Shown here piece by piece: positions 17,249 through 26,534 of a stretch of DNA of 64,000 bases. Below the pieces are notes generated by a model that was not told where the DNA came from, did no database searches, and saw only the letters and a program-made list of their open reading frames with translations. How positions within the stretch are numbered: position 1 is the stretch's first letter; each line of letters starts with the position of its first letter. The DNA is from JANLYC01 sp963815445 (GTDB taxonomy: Bacteria; Actinomycetota; Actinomycetes; Propionibacteriales; Nocardioidaceae). Made by a program: the position numbers and the translations under genes. Where the stretch lies: contig CAWFGV010000011.1 of the NCBI GenBank assembly GCA_963815445.1, forward strand, positions 1,116,001-1,180,000, given 5' to 3'.

Positions 17249-18469
17249 TCACCCGGACGGCACCGGTAACGACGCCACCGAGATGCTGAGGACGTCTGGG
17301 ATCGCACGCAACCGGGCCACCAGGTCGTCATCGACGACACCGCCGACGTCGATGGTCGCGACCGCGGCATGCCCTCCGTCGAAGACCCGGTTGTACATGG
17401 TCTCGACGTTGAGCCGCTCGGCGCTCAGCAGCTCCAGCACGCGGGCCAGCACTCCGACCCGGTCGAGATGACGCACGCTCAACGTGGCCGACCCGAGCCG
17501 ACGTGGCGCCAGGTTGACACAGTTCGCGGCCTGCCCCTCCGCGAACGCGTCGACCACCTCGACCACGCCGTCGGCGATCGCACGTTGTGCCTGTTCGGTG
17601 GAGGCGCCGATGTGGTGCGTGCCGACGACGCTCGGGTGCTGGGCGAGCCCCGACGTCCACGAGGCCCGTCCCGAGGAGGGCTCGTCGTCATACACGTCGA
17701 GCCCGACCCGTAGTCCCTTGTCCTCGATCGCCGCGAGCAGGGCTGCCTCGTCGATGACGTCACCGCGCGAGGTGTTGATCAGGATGGCCCCGGGCCGCAT
17801 CCAGCTGAGGAACTCGGCATCGACCATGCCCCGGGTCTTCGGGTGTGACGGGACGTGCAGCGTCACCGCGTCACTGGCCGAGACGAGCTCCTCGAGCGAC
17901 TCGAAGAACACGGCACCCAGGTCGACGAGCCGGGCCTGGGTCGAGGCGTGACGATCGTCCTTGGCCACGACCTGCACGGTGATCCCGAACGCAGCGGCAC
18001 GGTCGGCCACCGCCAGGCCGATGTCACCGGCGCCGATGATGGCGAGGGTCGACCCGTACAGACCGTTGGCGACGCTGTAGGCCTTCTTGTCCCATCGCCC
18101 GGCCCGCAGGTCGGCCACGTTGTCGGCAATCCGCCGGTCGATGGCGAGCAACAGCCCGAGGGTGAGCTCGGCGACCGCGATCGAGTTACGGCCGGGCACG
18201 TTGGCGACGAAAACCCCCTTCGCTGCCGCGGCTTCGCAGTCGATCGTGTTGGTGCCGGCACCGGCCCGCACGATCAGTGCGAGCCGGTCGGCACCTTCCA
18301 GCACGTCCGCGCTGACCTTCGTGCTCCGCACGACGAGGACGTCGTACCCGGTCATCTCCCCCGGCAGGTCGTCTGCGGTGAGCTCGGGCCGAACCACACA
18401 CGTGTGGCCACGCGACTCCAGCTGCTCGACCGTAGCCGGGCTCGTTGCGTCGGCGAACAGCAGTCGCAT
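17249..18469 (-). CDS. D-3-phosphoglycerate dehydrogenase-like 2-hydroxyacid dehydrogenase with ACT domain
   Basis: A 406-residue NAD-dependent D-isomer-specific 2-hydroxyacid dehydrogenase. The Rossmann motif is LAIIGAGDIGLAVADRA; NTSRGDVIDEAALLAA carries the conserved Arg and acidic residues and GTHHIGASTEQAQ the catalytic His. The C terminus (SVRHLDRVGVLARVLELL) is an ACT domain, as in SerA enzymes inhibited by serine. This fits the first step of serine synthesis from 3-phosphoglycerate, though a related hydroxyacid substrate is possible because serA itself is often elsewhere. The ATG at 18469 follows TGAGGGTG. It is convergent with pcm and downstream of the six-repeat secreted-protein gene on the same strand. 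Confidence 0.85.
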   Translation of the reverse strand: MRLLFADATSPATVEQLESRGHTCVVRPELTADDLPGEMTGYDVLVVRSTKVSADVLEGADRLALIVRAGAGTNTIDCEAAAAKGVFVANVPGRNSIAVAELTLGLLLAIDRRIADNVADLRAGRWDKKAYSVANGLYGSTLAIIGAGDIGLAVADRAAAFGITVQVVAKDDRHASTQARLVDLGAVFFESLEELVSASDAVTLHVPSHPKTRGMVDAEFLSWMRPGAILINTSRGDVIDEAALLAAIEDKGLRVGLDVYDDEPSSGRASWTSGLAQHPSVVGTHHIGASTEQAQRAIADGVVEVVDAFAEGQAANCVNLAPRRLGSATLSVRHLDRVGVLARVLELLSAERLNVETMYNRVFDGGHAAVATIDVGGVVDDDLVARLRAIPDVLSISVASLPVPSG

Positions 18470-18518
18470 CGTCCACACCCTCACAGCAGCCGGCCCCCGT
18501 CACAGGCAGGCTAGCGCC

Positions 18519-20441
18519 CTACCGGTGGAGCGTCACCTCGATGTCGCCGAGGTCGAGGTCTTCCCCGACCCCGATCTGCACCGAGTCGCGCGCACTGGTC
18601 AGGTAGTAGGGCGTGCCGTCCTGGGTCGGGTAGATCACGAAGTACCGCGGATCGTTGATCTGCTCGAGATCTGCCGTCTGGGCCAGCGCCGCGTCGACGG
18701 TCCCGGCAGGCAGTCCGATGATCGAGAACTCACCCGTGTTCTTGCTCGTCTGCGACCGGGCAGGGTGCTCACCCGTGGGGTTGAGCCAGGAGCCTGCCGG
18801 GTAGCTGAGCTCGTACGACAGCGTGGTGATGACGGGGGTTCCGGTGGCGGCGTAGACCAGCCGACCGTGCACCTGTGCCCCGGTTTGGAGCGGCAGGTCG
18901 TAGGACCGGTCGGCCGTGATCGACACGTTCGGCACGCACCGCGGAGCCACGTTGGTCGGCCACCCGTCACTTCCGAGCATGTACCGGCCCGGCACCAGGC
19001 CGGTGATCGTGTAGGAGCCGGCTGCGTCTGCCTTTTCGATCTGGTGGAACGCGCCGTTACGGAGTGGGCCGTCGGGCGGGCAGAGGTTGCCCGAGAAGGC
19101 TTCCACGACCGCGTTCGGAGCGGTTGTGCCCGTCAGGGTGAGGGTCGGCTTGGTGATCCGGAGGACACCCGCGTCATACGCCTGGCCACGCTTCACCGTG
19201 ACGGTCCTGCGGGCGAAGCGGTCCTTGGTGGCGGCCACGACGGTGTACGTGCCCGGCTTGAGGCCCCTATAGGTCGCTCGACCTCCGGCGTTCTGCAGGC
19301 CGAGCACCGGCCGACCGGAGCTGTCACGCAGCTCGTCACGCGCACGCTTCGCCGGCTGGCCGTTGCTTCGCAGTGACACCGTGATCGAGGCACCCTTGCG
19401 CACGGCGATGGCTGTCTCGACCGACGAGTTCGCCTGCGGGACGACGACCTTGACCGCCTTGCGCTGGTACTGCGACCCGTCGTAGAGGATCCCGACGGTG
19501 TAGGTGTCGGGCTCGAGACCGGCCACGTCGAAACGTCCGGCGTCATCGGTGGTCACTCCGGCAACGAACCCGACTCCGGGGCGGCTCACCAACAGGTCGG
19601 TGAACGGCACCGGCGCACCGTGTGCGGTCAGCATGCCGTGGATGGACGCCCCGGAACGCAGCACTCCGTTCTTCTCGGCATCCGCGCGGGGGGCCACGAC
19701 GATGACCGGTGACAGGTATGGCAGCTTCCCGGTGCCGTTGCCACCGGCGGCGACGCGGTAGCGACCCGGTGCCAGTCCTCTGAACCGGTAGTTGCCGTTG
19801 GCGTCCGTCTGCCCGTAATAGGCAGTCGTCCCGTTGAGGCGCTGCAGCTGGATCGGCTGGAACGGGGCGTGGGTGAGCCGGCCATGGATGAAGCTCTGCG
19901 GCTTCACCGTGATCGTGCCGAGGTTGTTGGTCGTCGGTGTCGGCTCGAAGAGGCTCGTCTGGGTGACCCAGCTGTCCGTCACTCCGGCAGGACCGGCATA
20001 CGTGATCAGGTAACGGACGCCCTGGGCGGTTTCCTTGCAGGAGAAGTCGCGTGAGGGTTCAACCTGGCAGATCTGCACCAGATAGCCGGGCCCGGCCTGC
20101 CGCACGCGGAAGTGGCCCGCGGCGTCGGTGTGGTCGCGACGGTCGGTGACGTCGGGCACGACGCCGGCCTCCGGCACCTCCCGGGGGTTGAGCGCGTTCA
20201 CGAGGGCGCCCTGTACGGGATCGCCATGACGATCGACGACGACGCCAGTGACCCAGCCGTTGGTCGTGGTGGTCGCCAGGGTCTGCCGCGATGCCGCGTC
20301 AGCGTCGCTGGGCAGGACAACTGTGGCCAGCGCCAGCATGCTGGTCGCGGCGATCACGACGGCGAGCGTCGTACGACGCCGGCCTGCCGTCGCAAGCGCT
20401 GGACGCGCGTGTCGCGAGCTGGATGGGGGATTGCGCTTCAT
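18519..20441 (-). CDS. Secreted protein with about six carboxypeptidase-regulatory-like domains
   Basis: A 640-residue exported protein. The ATG at 20441 follows GGAG, and the N terminus is a signal peptide (RRRTTLAVVIAATSMLALATVVL ... SDADA). The mature part repeats a domain of about 80-100 residues six times, each ending in the GxYxxxxLxPGxYxV pattern: RGLAPGRYRVAAGG, AGLEPDTYTVGILYDG, RGLKPGTYTVVAATKD, TGLVPGRYMLGSDG and similar. These are carboxypeptidase-regulatory-like (CnaB-like) beta-sandwiches, typical of cell-surface stalks and secreted adhesins. No LPxTG motif is seen, so it is probably released or held by other means. No catalytic domain is evident. Confidence 0.85.
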   Translation of the reverse strand: MKRNPPSSSRHARPALATAGRRRTTLAVVIAATSMLALATVVLPSDADAASRQTLATTTTNGWVTGVVVDRHGDPVQGALVNALNPREVPEAGVVPDVTDRRDHTDAAGHFRVRQAGPGYLVQICQVEPSRDFSCKETAQGVRYLITYAGPAGVTDSWVTQTSLFEPTPTTNNLGTITVKPQSFIHGRLTHAPFQPIQLQRLNGTTAYYGQTDANGNYRFRGLAPGRYRVAAGGNGTGKLPYLSPVIVVAPRADAEKNGVLRSGASIHGMLTAHGAPVPFTDLLVSRPGVGFVAGVTTDDAGRFDVAGLEPDTYTVGILYDGSQYQRKAVKVVVPQANSSVETAIAVRKGASITVSLRSNGQPAKRARDELRDSSGRPVLGLQNAGGRATYRGLKPGTYTVVAATKDRFARRTVTVKRGQAYDAGVLRITKPTLTLTGTTAPNAVVEAFSGNLCPPDGPLRNGAFHQIEKADAAGSYTITGLVPGRYMLGSDGWPTNVAPRCVPNVSITADRSYDLPLQTGAQVHGRLVYAATGTPVITTLSYELSYPAGSWLNPTGEHPARSQTSKNTGEFSIIGLPAGTVDAALAQTADLEQINDPRYFVIYPTQDGTPYYLTSARDSVQIGVGEDLDLGDIEVTLHR

Positions 20442-20537
20442 CAGGTCTCCTCGATGTGGTGTCGAAGATCTTGACGCGCGACTCCCTCGGATGGTTGGGC
20501 CCACCACGGTGAGCAGTCGATCTGGGGTCTGCCAGGG

Positions 20538-21479
20538 TCAGCGACGCGACGATCCGCGAGGCAGCGGACCCCGCGACGACTCGAGCGCGTTCGTGATCAT
20601 CTCGGTGGCTTTGACCAGGTCGTCACCGAGGTACGTGCCGGGAACTCCTTTGCGGGACTGCGGCGAGACGAACGCGTTGCCCGCGAAGAAGAGCAGCGCG
20701 CTGCCGTGCTCGACGGACTGCAAGGCCTCGATCGCCAGGCGTCGACCCATCGCCAGGTGCGACACCATGATCACTCCGCTGGCTCCGGTCCCGTGGATGG
20801 CAGCCGACAGGGACTTGACCGGCGTCCGGGCGCCGAGCACACGCGAGGCAAAGCCGCGGTGGGCCAGGAGCACGCCGATCGACTCGAGCCCCAAGGTGTG
20901 ATAGTCCCGGGGACCGCACGTGAGGATCATCGTCTCGGGCTGCCAGGGAGACGGCCCCAGGTAGAGCAGCCGGTTGAGCCAGGCTCGAGCAGCTTCGGTG
21001 GCCAGGTGCTCGTGAGCGACGTCGCACCGCCCGGTCTTCCACCACACGCCGATCTGGCGCATCGCCGGCAGCAACACCCCGGTGATCGCGACGTCGACGC
21101 CTTCGGTCGTTCGCGCATGTTCGAGCAACGCGTCCGCGCTGCGCGGGTCGAGCCGGTACGCGGCCTGCAGGAACCCGTCGATGAGCGACTGATGAGGTGA
21201 CTCGGCTTCGGAGTCGGCCTTGACCCGGGCAGCTGCCTCGGACGCGCGACGGCCCTTCGCGATCTCGTCCCGCATCTGGCGCAGCATGACGAGCTCGTCC
21301 GGGAAGAATCGTCGATGCCCACCGCTGCTGCGGCTGATGGGCGGCACGCCATACCGGCGCTCCCATGAACGGATCGTGGGCGCAGGCACGTTGAGCAGCT
21401 TGCTCACCGCCTGGATCGTCAGCCCGTCGCCCACGTCGGGCTGCTTGGGCACGGGCCGGAGCTGAGTGCCTTCGGTCAT
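20538..21479 (-). CDS. CarH/LitR-type MerR regulator with B12-binding photoreceptor domain
   Basis: A 313-residue DNA-binding regulator. Residues 20-62 form a MerR helix-turn-helix (LTIQAVSKLLNVPAPTIRSW, GGHRRFFPDEL). The four-helix cap has the W-x9-EH motif of CarH photoreceptors (Trp147, Glu157-His158), and the Rossmann-like domain has D-x-H-x-x-G (Asp192, His194, Gly197; RDYHTLGLES), where His194 is the lower axial ligand of cobalamin. In this family, AdoB12-bound tetramers repress in the dark and light releases DNA. Lys148 sits where Thermus CarH has the upper-ligand histidine that forms the photoproduct, so the light response could differ. The ATG at 21479 follows AGAGGTGG. Repeated TTRTGCA boxes lie upstream. 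Confidence 0.88.
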   Translation of the reverse strand: MTEGTQLRPVPKQPDVGDGLTIQAVSKLLNVPAPTIRSWERRYGVPPISRSSGGHRRFFPDELVMLRQMRDEIAKGRRASEAAARVKADSEAESPHQSLIDGFLQAAYRLDPRSADALLEHARTTEGVDVAITGVLLPAMRQIGVWWKTGRCDVAHEHLATEAARAWLNRLLYLGPSPWQPETMILTCGPRDYHTLGLESIGVLLAHRGFASRVLGARTPVKSLSAAIHGTGASGVIMVSHLAMGRRLAIEALQSVEHGSALLFFAGNAFVSPQSRKGVPGTYLGDDLVKATEMITNALESSRGPLPRGSSRR

Positions 21480-21496
21480 GTGCCACCTCTGAGTGG

Positions 21497-21607
21497 TTGT
21501 GCAACCGTGGTCCTTGACGTGCAGAATTCCCGGCTGATGGGGATGCCAGCATAGCCGGGCGAAGCCTGCACCCTTATGCAACCGTCGACTGGCGCTGCAT
21601 AGGTTCC
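21497..21607. promoter_or_regulatory. Repeated TTRTGCAACCG boxes upstream of the CarH-like gene
   Basis: In the divergent intergenic region are TTGTGCAACCG (21497-21507), TTATGCAACCG (21574-21584), and an inverted copy CTGCATAGGTT (21595-21605; reverse complement AACCTATGCAG). The second and third copies face each other across about 11 bp. MerR-family repressors of this type bind such repeats at their own promoter, so autoregulation is likely. Binding itself is inferred. Confidence 0.5.
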
Positions 21608-21753
21608 GTTTCCGGTGTGCGTCACCGTGGTCCACGTGGCTGCGGTTCGCCGGGCGCGAGCCGTGGACGTCCCCGATGCGAGGCCGGAGCGTGCCAGGAT
21701 GACCGTCGATGCGTTGGCGCAGTACGGTGCCAGCCGGTTTCCGAGGAGCACCC

Positions 21754-22290
21754 GTGACCGACCAGAACCCCGAGCAGCCGACGTCCGCGCCGGGCACCCC
21801 GCCTGCTGACTCGACATCCCCGCCGGCGTACCCCGCGCCTGATCCTCAGCAGGGATACCCGCCGCCGCCCCCGGCCTACCCACCTCAGCAGATGCAGCCG
21901 TACGGTCAGCCGATGCCCGGACAGCTCGGCCCGGTCGGCCAGGTCCGGGGAACGGGGATGGCGATCCTGCTGAGCATCGTCACGCTGGGCATCTACTCCT
22001 GGTACTGGTACTTCAAGACCCACGAGGAGATGAAGCGCCACACGGGCGACGGTCTCGGCGGTGGCCTGGCACTCGTCCTGGCGATCTTCGTCGGCATCGT
22101 GATGCCGTACATCACCTCAGCCGAGGTCGGCGCGATGTACGAGCGCACGGGGCGAGCGCGACCGGTCAGCGCCGCCACCGGACTGTGGTACGTCCCGGGC
22201 ATCCTCATCCTGGTCGGTCCGATCATCTGGTTCGTCAAGACCAATGGAGCCATCAACCGGTACTGGGAGAGCCTCGGCGCCCAGCGCTGA
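21754..22290 (+). CDS. DUF4234 membrane protein with Pro-rich N terminus
   Basis: A 178-residue membrane protein. The GTG at 21754 follows GAGGAG. The first 65 residues are a Pro/Gln/Tyr-rich tail (YPPPPPAYPP and similar). After it come two hydrophobic helices plus a third (GMAILLSIVTLGIYSWYWYF; LALVLAIFVGIVMPYI; YVPGILILVGPIIWFV). The LGIYSWYWYFKTHEEMKRH block identifies DUF4234. The function of the family is not known. It is divergent from the CarH-like gene and could be controlled from the same intergenic region. Confidence 0.85.
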   Translation: MTDQNPEQPTSAPGTPPADSTSPPAYPAPDPQQGYPPPPPAYPPQQMQPYGQPMPGQLGPVGQVRGTGMAILLSIVTLGIYSWYWYFKTHEEMKRHTGDGLGGGLALVLAIFVGIVMPYITSAEVGAMYERTGRARPVSAATGLWYVPGILILVGPIIWFVKTNGAINRYWESLGAQR

Positions 22291-22320
22291 GGTCGGGACA
22301 ACCAACCGAGGCGGGATCTG

Positions 22321-23187
22321 CTAGCCGTGGGTCGCGTCGGTGCCCTGGTGCAAGGCAGGCGGCGGCCGTTCTCCGTCGTTGAGCTCGAGGTCCTTGCCGG
22401 CTGCGTGCAACCCCACGACGGCGGCGACCGCGATCGCCGTCACGCCGACACCCCCTGCCACGAGCCGTCCGGTCCAGGTGCGGTACCAGACCGGGCGGGA
22501 GGAAGAGGTCTGGGGGTGTTGGTCTGATGGCGTGGCGCCGTGTGCGTCGGAGGCGCGGTTGTGGTCGACTGCCGTGTGCACGACGGGCAGTGCTCCGTCC
22601 AGCTCGACGCCGATGCTGGTGACCTCGGCGGTCGTCAGCGCTGGATCGCGGGTCTCGATGAGCTCCGCCAACGTCACCGTCGTACAGACGCGCACCGCCT
22701 TGACCCACCCGCTGATCGGCTCGTCCCGGGTCAGGCAGATCACCGGATAGCAGTGGTCGCGCAGATGAGGCGGGAGCAGCAGCGCGACCTCGCGGGCCAT
22801 CTCCTGGGTGTTGTGGACCGCAGCGGTCCGCACACGACCGTTCACCTCGAGGGAGTCGGGGGTCACGACGACGTCGCCTTTCCAGCCGACGCTGTCGACG
22901 ATGAACACTCCAGTGGGTCCGACCGCCACATGGTCGATGGTGTCGAACGGCCGACCCGGCCAGTGCCGGCCGTGCAGCACCTTCCAGTCACTGGGCAGGT
23001 TGTCGAGGACGGCGTTGGTCGAGATCAGCGTGCCGGTCTGAACCTCGCCCCGCGCACCACCCTGGGCTCCGATTCCGGCACCGGTCCCGGCACCGCGCTG
23101 CGGCTCGGTCGGCGGCTGGGAAGAGGTGCGGGAGTCGGCGTGGCTGTGCAGCCCGCGGTCCCCCCGGGTGCCCTCTTCGATCGACAT
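22321..23187 (-). CDS. NERD-domain protein with C-terminal TM segment, degenerate active site
   Basis: A 288-residue protein. After a Gly/Ala-rich, low-complexity N-terminal 60 residues comes a NERD block: RPFDTIDHVAVGPTGVFIVDSVGWKGDV (about 81-108). The Asp of DxxDH is present, but the (E/D)xK catalytic lysine is not at its usual place (VDSVGW), so nuclease activity is doubtful. A C-terminal helix (RLVAGGVGVTAIAVAAVVGLHAAG) is a membrane anchor, followed by a short tail. The ATG at 23187 follows GGAGGG. NERD proteins have been linked to nucleic-acid metabolism and stress; no partner gene is evident here, and it is convergent with the DUF4234 gene. Confidence 0.75.
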   Translation of the reverse strand: MSIEEGTRGDRGLHSHADSRTSSQPPTEPQRGAGTGAGIGAQGGARGEVQTGTLISTNAVLDNLPSDWKVLHGRHWPGRPFDTIDHVAVGPTGVFIVDSVGWKGDVVVTPDSLEVNGRVRTAAVHNTQEMAREVALLLPPHLRDHCYPVICLTRDEPISGWVKAVRVCTTVTLAELIETRDPALTTAEVTSIGVELDGALPVVHTAVDHNRASDAHGATPSDQHPQTSSSRPVWYRTWTGRLVAGGVGVTAIAVAAVVGLHAAGKDLELNDGERPPPALHQGTDATHG

Positions 23188-23295
23188 CCCGCATCCCTCC
23201 TGTCCTCCCCCTCAGGCTAGAGAACCGAGGGCTGCATGTCCCGGCCGTAGTGTCACCATTCGTACCGACTTCTGCGCCGTACGGTGGACGCCATA

Positions 23296-24330
23296 TCAGT
23301 CGTTTGGTGGACCCATCTCAGCGCGGACTCCGACGAGCCTGACCGCACGTTGGTGGTCAAGGGTGGCCAGCAGTTCAGACGCCGCATCGGCAATGGCCTC
23401 CGGATCGTCGGTGGGGGCAGCCAGGGTGACGCTGCGCGAGCGGGTCTCGAACGGTGCATACCGCAGCTTGACCCCCACGCGAACGGCCGGTCGGCCATCG
23501 GCCCGCAGGTCCGCGGCCACCCGGACGGCCAGCCGCCGGACCTCCGCGTCGACCAGGGTCCAGTCACTCAGATCGTGTTGGAAGGTCTCCTCGCGCCCAT
23601 GCCCGCGGGCGACGTACGGCGTCGCGTCCACAGGTGAGCTGTCGACACCACGACCGAGCCTTCGGTACCACGGGCCCATGGTCGGACCGAGCTCGTCCGC
23701 CAGGTGTTGTGGATCAGCGAGGGCAAGCTGACGCACTGTCGTGATCTCGAGGGCGGCCAGCCGCCTGGCGGTCTTGCGGCCGATCCCCCACAACGCGTCG
23801 GTAGGCCGATCCGCCATCACGGCGTACCAGTTGTCCTCGGTGAGCCGGTAGTGTCCGCGGGGCTTGCCGAAGTCGGTGGCGATCTTGGCCCTCAGCTTGT
23901 TGTCTCCGATCCCGACCGAGCAGTGCAAGCCCGTGGCAGCGAGCACGGCTTCCCTGATCGTTGCTGCGAACGCCTCGGGGTCGTCGGTCTCGACGCTCAG
24001 AAAAGCCTCGTCCCACCCCAGCACCTGGACGACGGCGTCGAGACCGCGCAAGGTGTCCATCACCACCGCGCTCGCAGCTTCGTACGCAGGAGCGTCCACC
24101 GGCAGGAACACCGCGCCAGGACACTTCCGCGCGGCTGTACGTAGCGGCATACCGGACCTGACCCCGAACTCACGGGCCTCGTACGACGCCGTCGAGACAA
24201 CGCCTCGCTCGGTCGGATCGCCACGACCGCCGACCACCACCGGCCGGCCGGCCAGCTCGGGGCGACGAAGCACCTCGACCGCTGCAATGAACTGGTCGAG
24301 GTCGACGTGCAGTACCCACCTGGCCTTCAC
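23296..24330 (-). CDS. dinB: Y-family DNA polymerase IV (DinB2-like) with Ile at the steric-gate position
   Basis: A 344-residue translesion polymerase. The palm motif HVDLDQF supplies catalytic Asp10 and the second acidic pair is in WDEAFLSV; the finger residues (ASYEAREFGVRSGMPLRTAARKCP), thumb helix-hairpin-helix (LWGIGRKTARRLAALEITTVRQLA) and little finger (TFQHDLSD ... FETRSRSVTL) are all present. The residue after F14 is I15, where most DinB enzymes have Tyr or Phe as steric gate against ribonucleotides. Mycobacterial DinB2 carries Leu there and incorporates rNTPs; the rest of this protein also reads like DinB2. So ribonucleotide use is predicted, not shown. No C-terminal beta-clamp motif is obvious. 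Confidence 0.92.
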   Translation of the reverse strand: MKARWVLHVDLDQFIAAVEVLRRPELAGRPVVVGGRGDPTERGVVSTASYEAREFGVRSGMPLRTAARKCPGAVFLPVDAPAYEAASAVVMDTLRGLDAVVQVLGWDEAFLSVETDDPEAFAATIREAVLAATGLHCSVGIGDNKLRAKIATDFGKPRGHYRLTEDNWYAVMADRPTDALWGIGRKTARRLAALEITTVRQLALADPQHLADELGPTMGPWYRRLGRGVDSSPVDATPYVARGHGREETFQHDLSDWTLVDAEVRRLAVRVAADLRADGRPAVRVGVKLRYAPFETRSRSVTLAAPTDDPEAIADAASELLATLDHQRAVRLVGVRAEMGPPND

Positions 24331-24407
24331 GCTTCCATCCTGACCGACGGGTCAGACGCGCGAAGGGTGGGGCGACGGCTGAACCATCCCCACTTCGGGC
24401 ACGACGG

Positions 24408-26375
24408 CTAGCGGTAGGCGCGGTGGACGTTGGGGAGGTCGCTCGCCCCTGCGCTCCACTGGGAGATCCACGGGCCGGTGCCCTCGGACTGGTCGAGCAC
24501 CCCGGCCTCGAGCCAGTCGAAGTCGCCGCGGACCAACCGCGAAGCGAGTCGAGCGTCGACCGCGTCGGTGTTGCTCCACAACGCGTCGAAGAGCTTGTCG
24601 ACCCGCAACCGCGCCTGCGCACAGAACACATCCGCCAGCTCGTACGCGGCTTCGCCCTGGGACGTGTCGTCGGCAGCGAGCATCGCCGCTCGAGAGCAGG
24701 TCGCCGCCATGGCGAACAGCTCGGCACCGATGTCGACGATCCGGGCCAGGAATGCCTGGCGGTACTCCAGCTTCGCCTGCCAGCGCGACATGCCGTAGAA
24801 CGTTTGGCGGGCCAGCTTGCGCGAGGACCGTTCGACGAAGCGTAGGTGCTTCGCCAACCGACCGAACTCGTCGTACGACATCGGGACCATGCCCTTGCCG
24901 ACGACGAGCTTGGGGAGCCAGGTCGCGTAGAAGCCACTCGCCTTCACCGCAGCCTTGGCCTTCGCCGCGGGGGCGGCGTCCGGGGAGGCCAGGTCACCGG
25001 CAGCCGCCAGGTGGGCGTCGACCGCCTCCCTGGCGATGAGCAGCCGCATGATCTCCGAGGACCCTTCGAAGATGCGGTTGATCCGCAGGTCGCGCAGGAC
25101 TTGCTCGGCAGGCACGGCCCGTTCTCCACGTGCGGCCAGCGAGTCGGCGCTCTCGAAACCTCGTCCACCGCGAACCTGGACCAGCTCGTCCGCGATCTGC
25201 CACGCCATCTCGCTGGACCACAGCTTGGCCAGTGCGGCCTCGATCCGGATGTCTTTCGCCCCGCTGTCGGCCAGCTGGCTGGACAGGTCGAGCACCGCCT
25301 CGAGCGCGAACGTGGTGGCCGCCATGAACGCCAGCTTGGTGGCGACCACCTCGTGCTCGGCAAGCGGCTTGCCCCACTGGACACGGGCCGCTGACCACTC
25401 TCGTCCGATCTTCGTGCACCACTTGCCGGCCGCCGTGCACATGGCCGGGATCGACAGCCGACCGGTGTTGAGGGTGGTCAACGCGATCTTGAGTCCCTGG
25501 CCCTCGCGTCCGAGCCGGTTGGCAACCGGAACGCGCACCTGGTGGAAGCGCGTGACGCCGTTCTCGAGGCCGGCCAGCCCCATGAACGCGTTGCGATGCT
25601 CGACTGTCACCCCGTCCGCGTTGCCCTCGACCACGAAGGCCGTGATGCCACCCCGGCCGCCGTCGTGCTTCGGCACGGCGGCCATCACGACCAACAGCTC
25701 GGCGATGACGCCGTTGGTGGTCCAGAGCTTGACGCCGTCGAGCAGATAGGCCTCGCCGTCAGTTGTTGGAGTCGCGGTCGTTCCGAGCCTGGCCGGGTCG
25801 GAGCCGACATCGGGTTCGGTCAACAGGAACGCGCTGATCGCACCCTCGGCGCATCGCGGCAGGTATTCGCGCTTCTGCTCGTCGGTGCCGAACCTCTTGA
25901 CCGGTTCGGGCACGCCGATCGACTGGTGCGCTGAGAGCAGTGCACCCAGCGTCGGGTGGACGGAGCCGGCCAGCATCAGGGCCCGACCGTAGTAGGTCAT
26001 GGTCAGGCCGAGGCCGCCGTACTCCGTCGGGATCTTCATACCGAAGGCGCCGAGCTCGGTGAAACCCTTGATGTACTCGTCCGGCACCAGCGCCTCGCGC
26101 TCGATCCGGCCGCCGTCGAGCGTCTCGCAGTAGGCCCGCAGGCGGCCGAGGAAGGCCTCGCCACGCGTGGCGTCGTCGGGGTCGGACCGCGGGTGTGGAT
26201 GGATCAGGTCGAGATCGAAGCGGCCGAGATAGAGCTCTTTGGCGAAGCTTGGCCGCTCCCACTCGGTCTCACGCGCTGCTTCCGCGACCTCCCGTGCGTC
26301 GCGCTCGGTGACCCTTGTGGGCTGGGCGTCGGGTGTCGACGGATCTGCGGTCTCGGCGGTGACGTCGGTGCTCAC
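24408..26375 (-). CDS. Long acyl-CoA dehydrogenase (FadE-like)
   Basis: A 655-residue flavoenzyme of the acyl-CoA dehydrogenase family, longer than the usual 380-400 residues because of a C-terminal extension after about residue 470. The catalytic core shows AFLLTEPDVGSDPARLGTTATP (FAD/substrate loop) and, near the end of the core, QVRGGRGFESADSLAARGE ... RINRIFEGSSEIMRLLIAREAVD, with Glu in EGSSEI as the probable catalytic base. It would catalyse the first step of beta-oxidation of long-chain or very-long-chain acyl-CoA in this arrangement. The GTG at 26375 follows GAGGAG. It stands alone between dinB and the PP2C gene. Confidence 0.88.
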   Translation of the reverse strand: MSTDVTAETADPSTPDAQPTRVTERDAREVAEAARETEWERPSFAKELYLGRFDLDLIHPHPRSDPDDATRGEAFLGRLRAYCETLDGGRIEREALVPDEYIKGFTELGAFGMKIPTEYGGLGLTMTYYGRALMLAGSVHPTLGALLSAHQSIGVPEPVKRFGTDEQKREYLPRCAEGAISAFLLTEPDVGSDPARLGTTATPTTDGEAYLLDGVKLWTTNGVIAELLVVMAAVPKHDGGRGGITAFVVEGNADGVTVEHRNAFMGLAGLENGVTRFHQVRVPVANRLGREGQGLKIALTTLNTGRLSIPAMCTAAGKWCTKIGREWSAARVQWGKPLAEHEVVATKLAFMAATTFALEAVLDLSSQLADSGAKDIRIEAALAKLWSSEMAWQIADELVQVRGGRGFESADSLAARGERAVPAEQVLRDLRINRIFEGSSEIMRLLIAREAVDAHLAAAGDLASPDAAPAAKAKAAVKASGFYATWLPKLVVGKGMVPMSYDEFGRLAKHLRFVERSSRKLARQTFYGMSRWQAKLEYRQAFLARIVDIGAELFAMAATCSRAAMLAADDTSQGEAAYELADVFCAQARLRVDKLFDALWSNTDAVDARLASRLVRGDFDWLEAGVLDQSEGTGPWISQWSAGASDLPNVHRAYR

Positions 26376-26534
26376 TTCGACTCCTCGGATCGGATGTCCC
26401 TCCATTGTTACTCTTTGGTAGCACCCACGCCAGTCCTTCCCTCGGGGCGCAGGTTCGGGGCACCCCGACCCGGCTAGGGTCGCAGGAACGACAGGACGCA
26501 GATCCTCTCCCGACAGCCGAAGGCGGGGCGCTCG

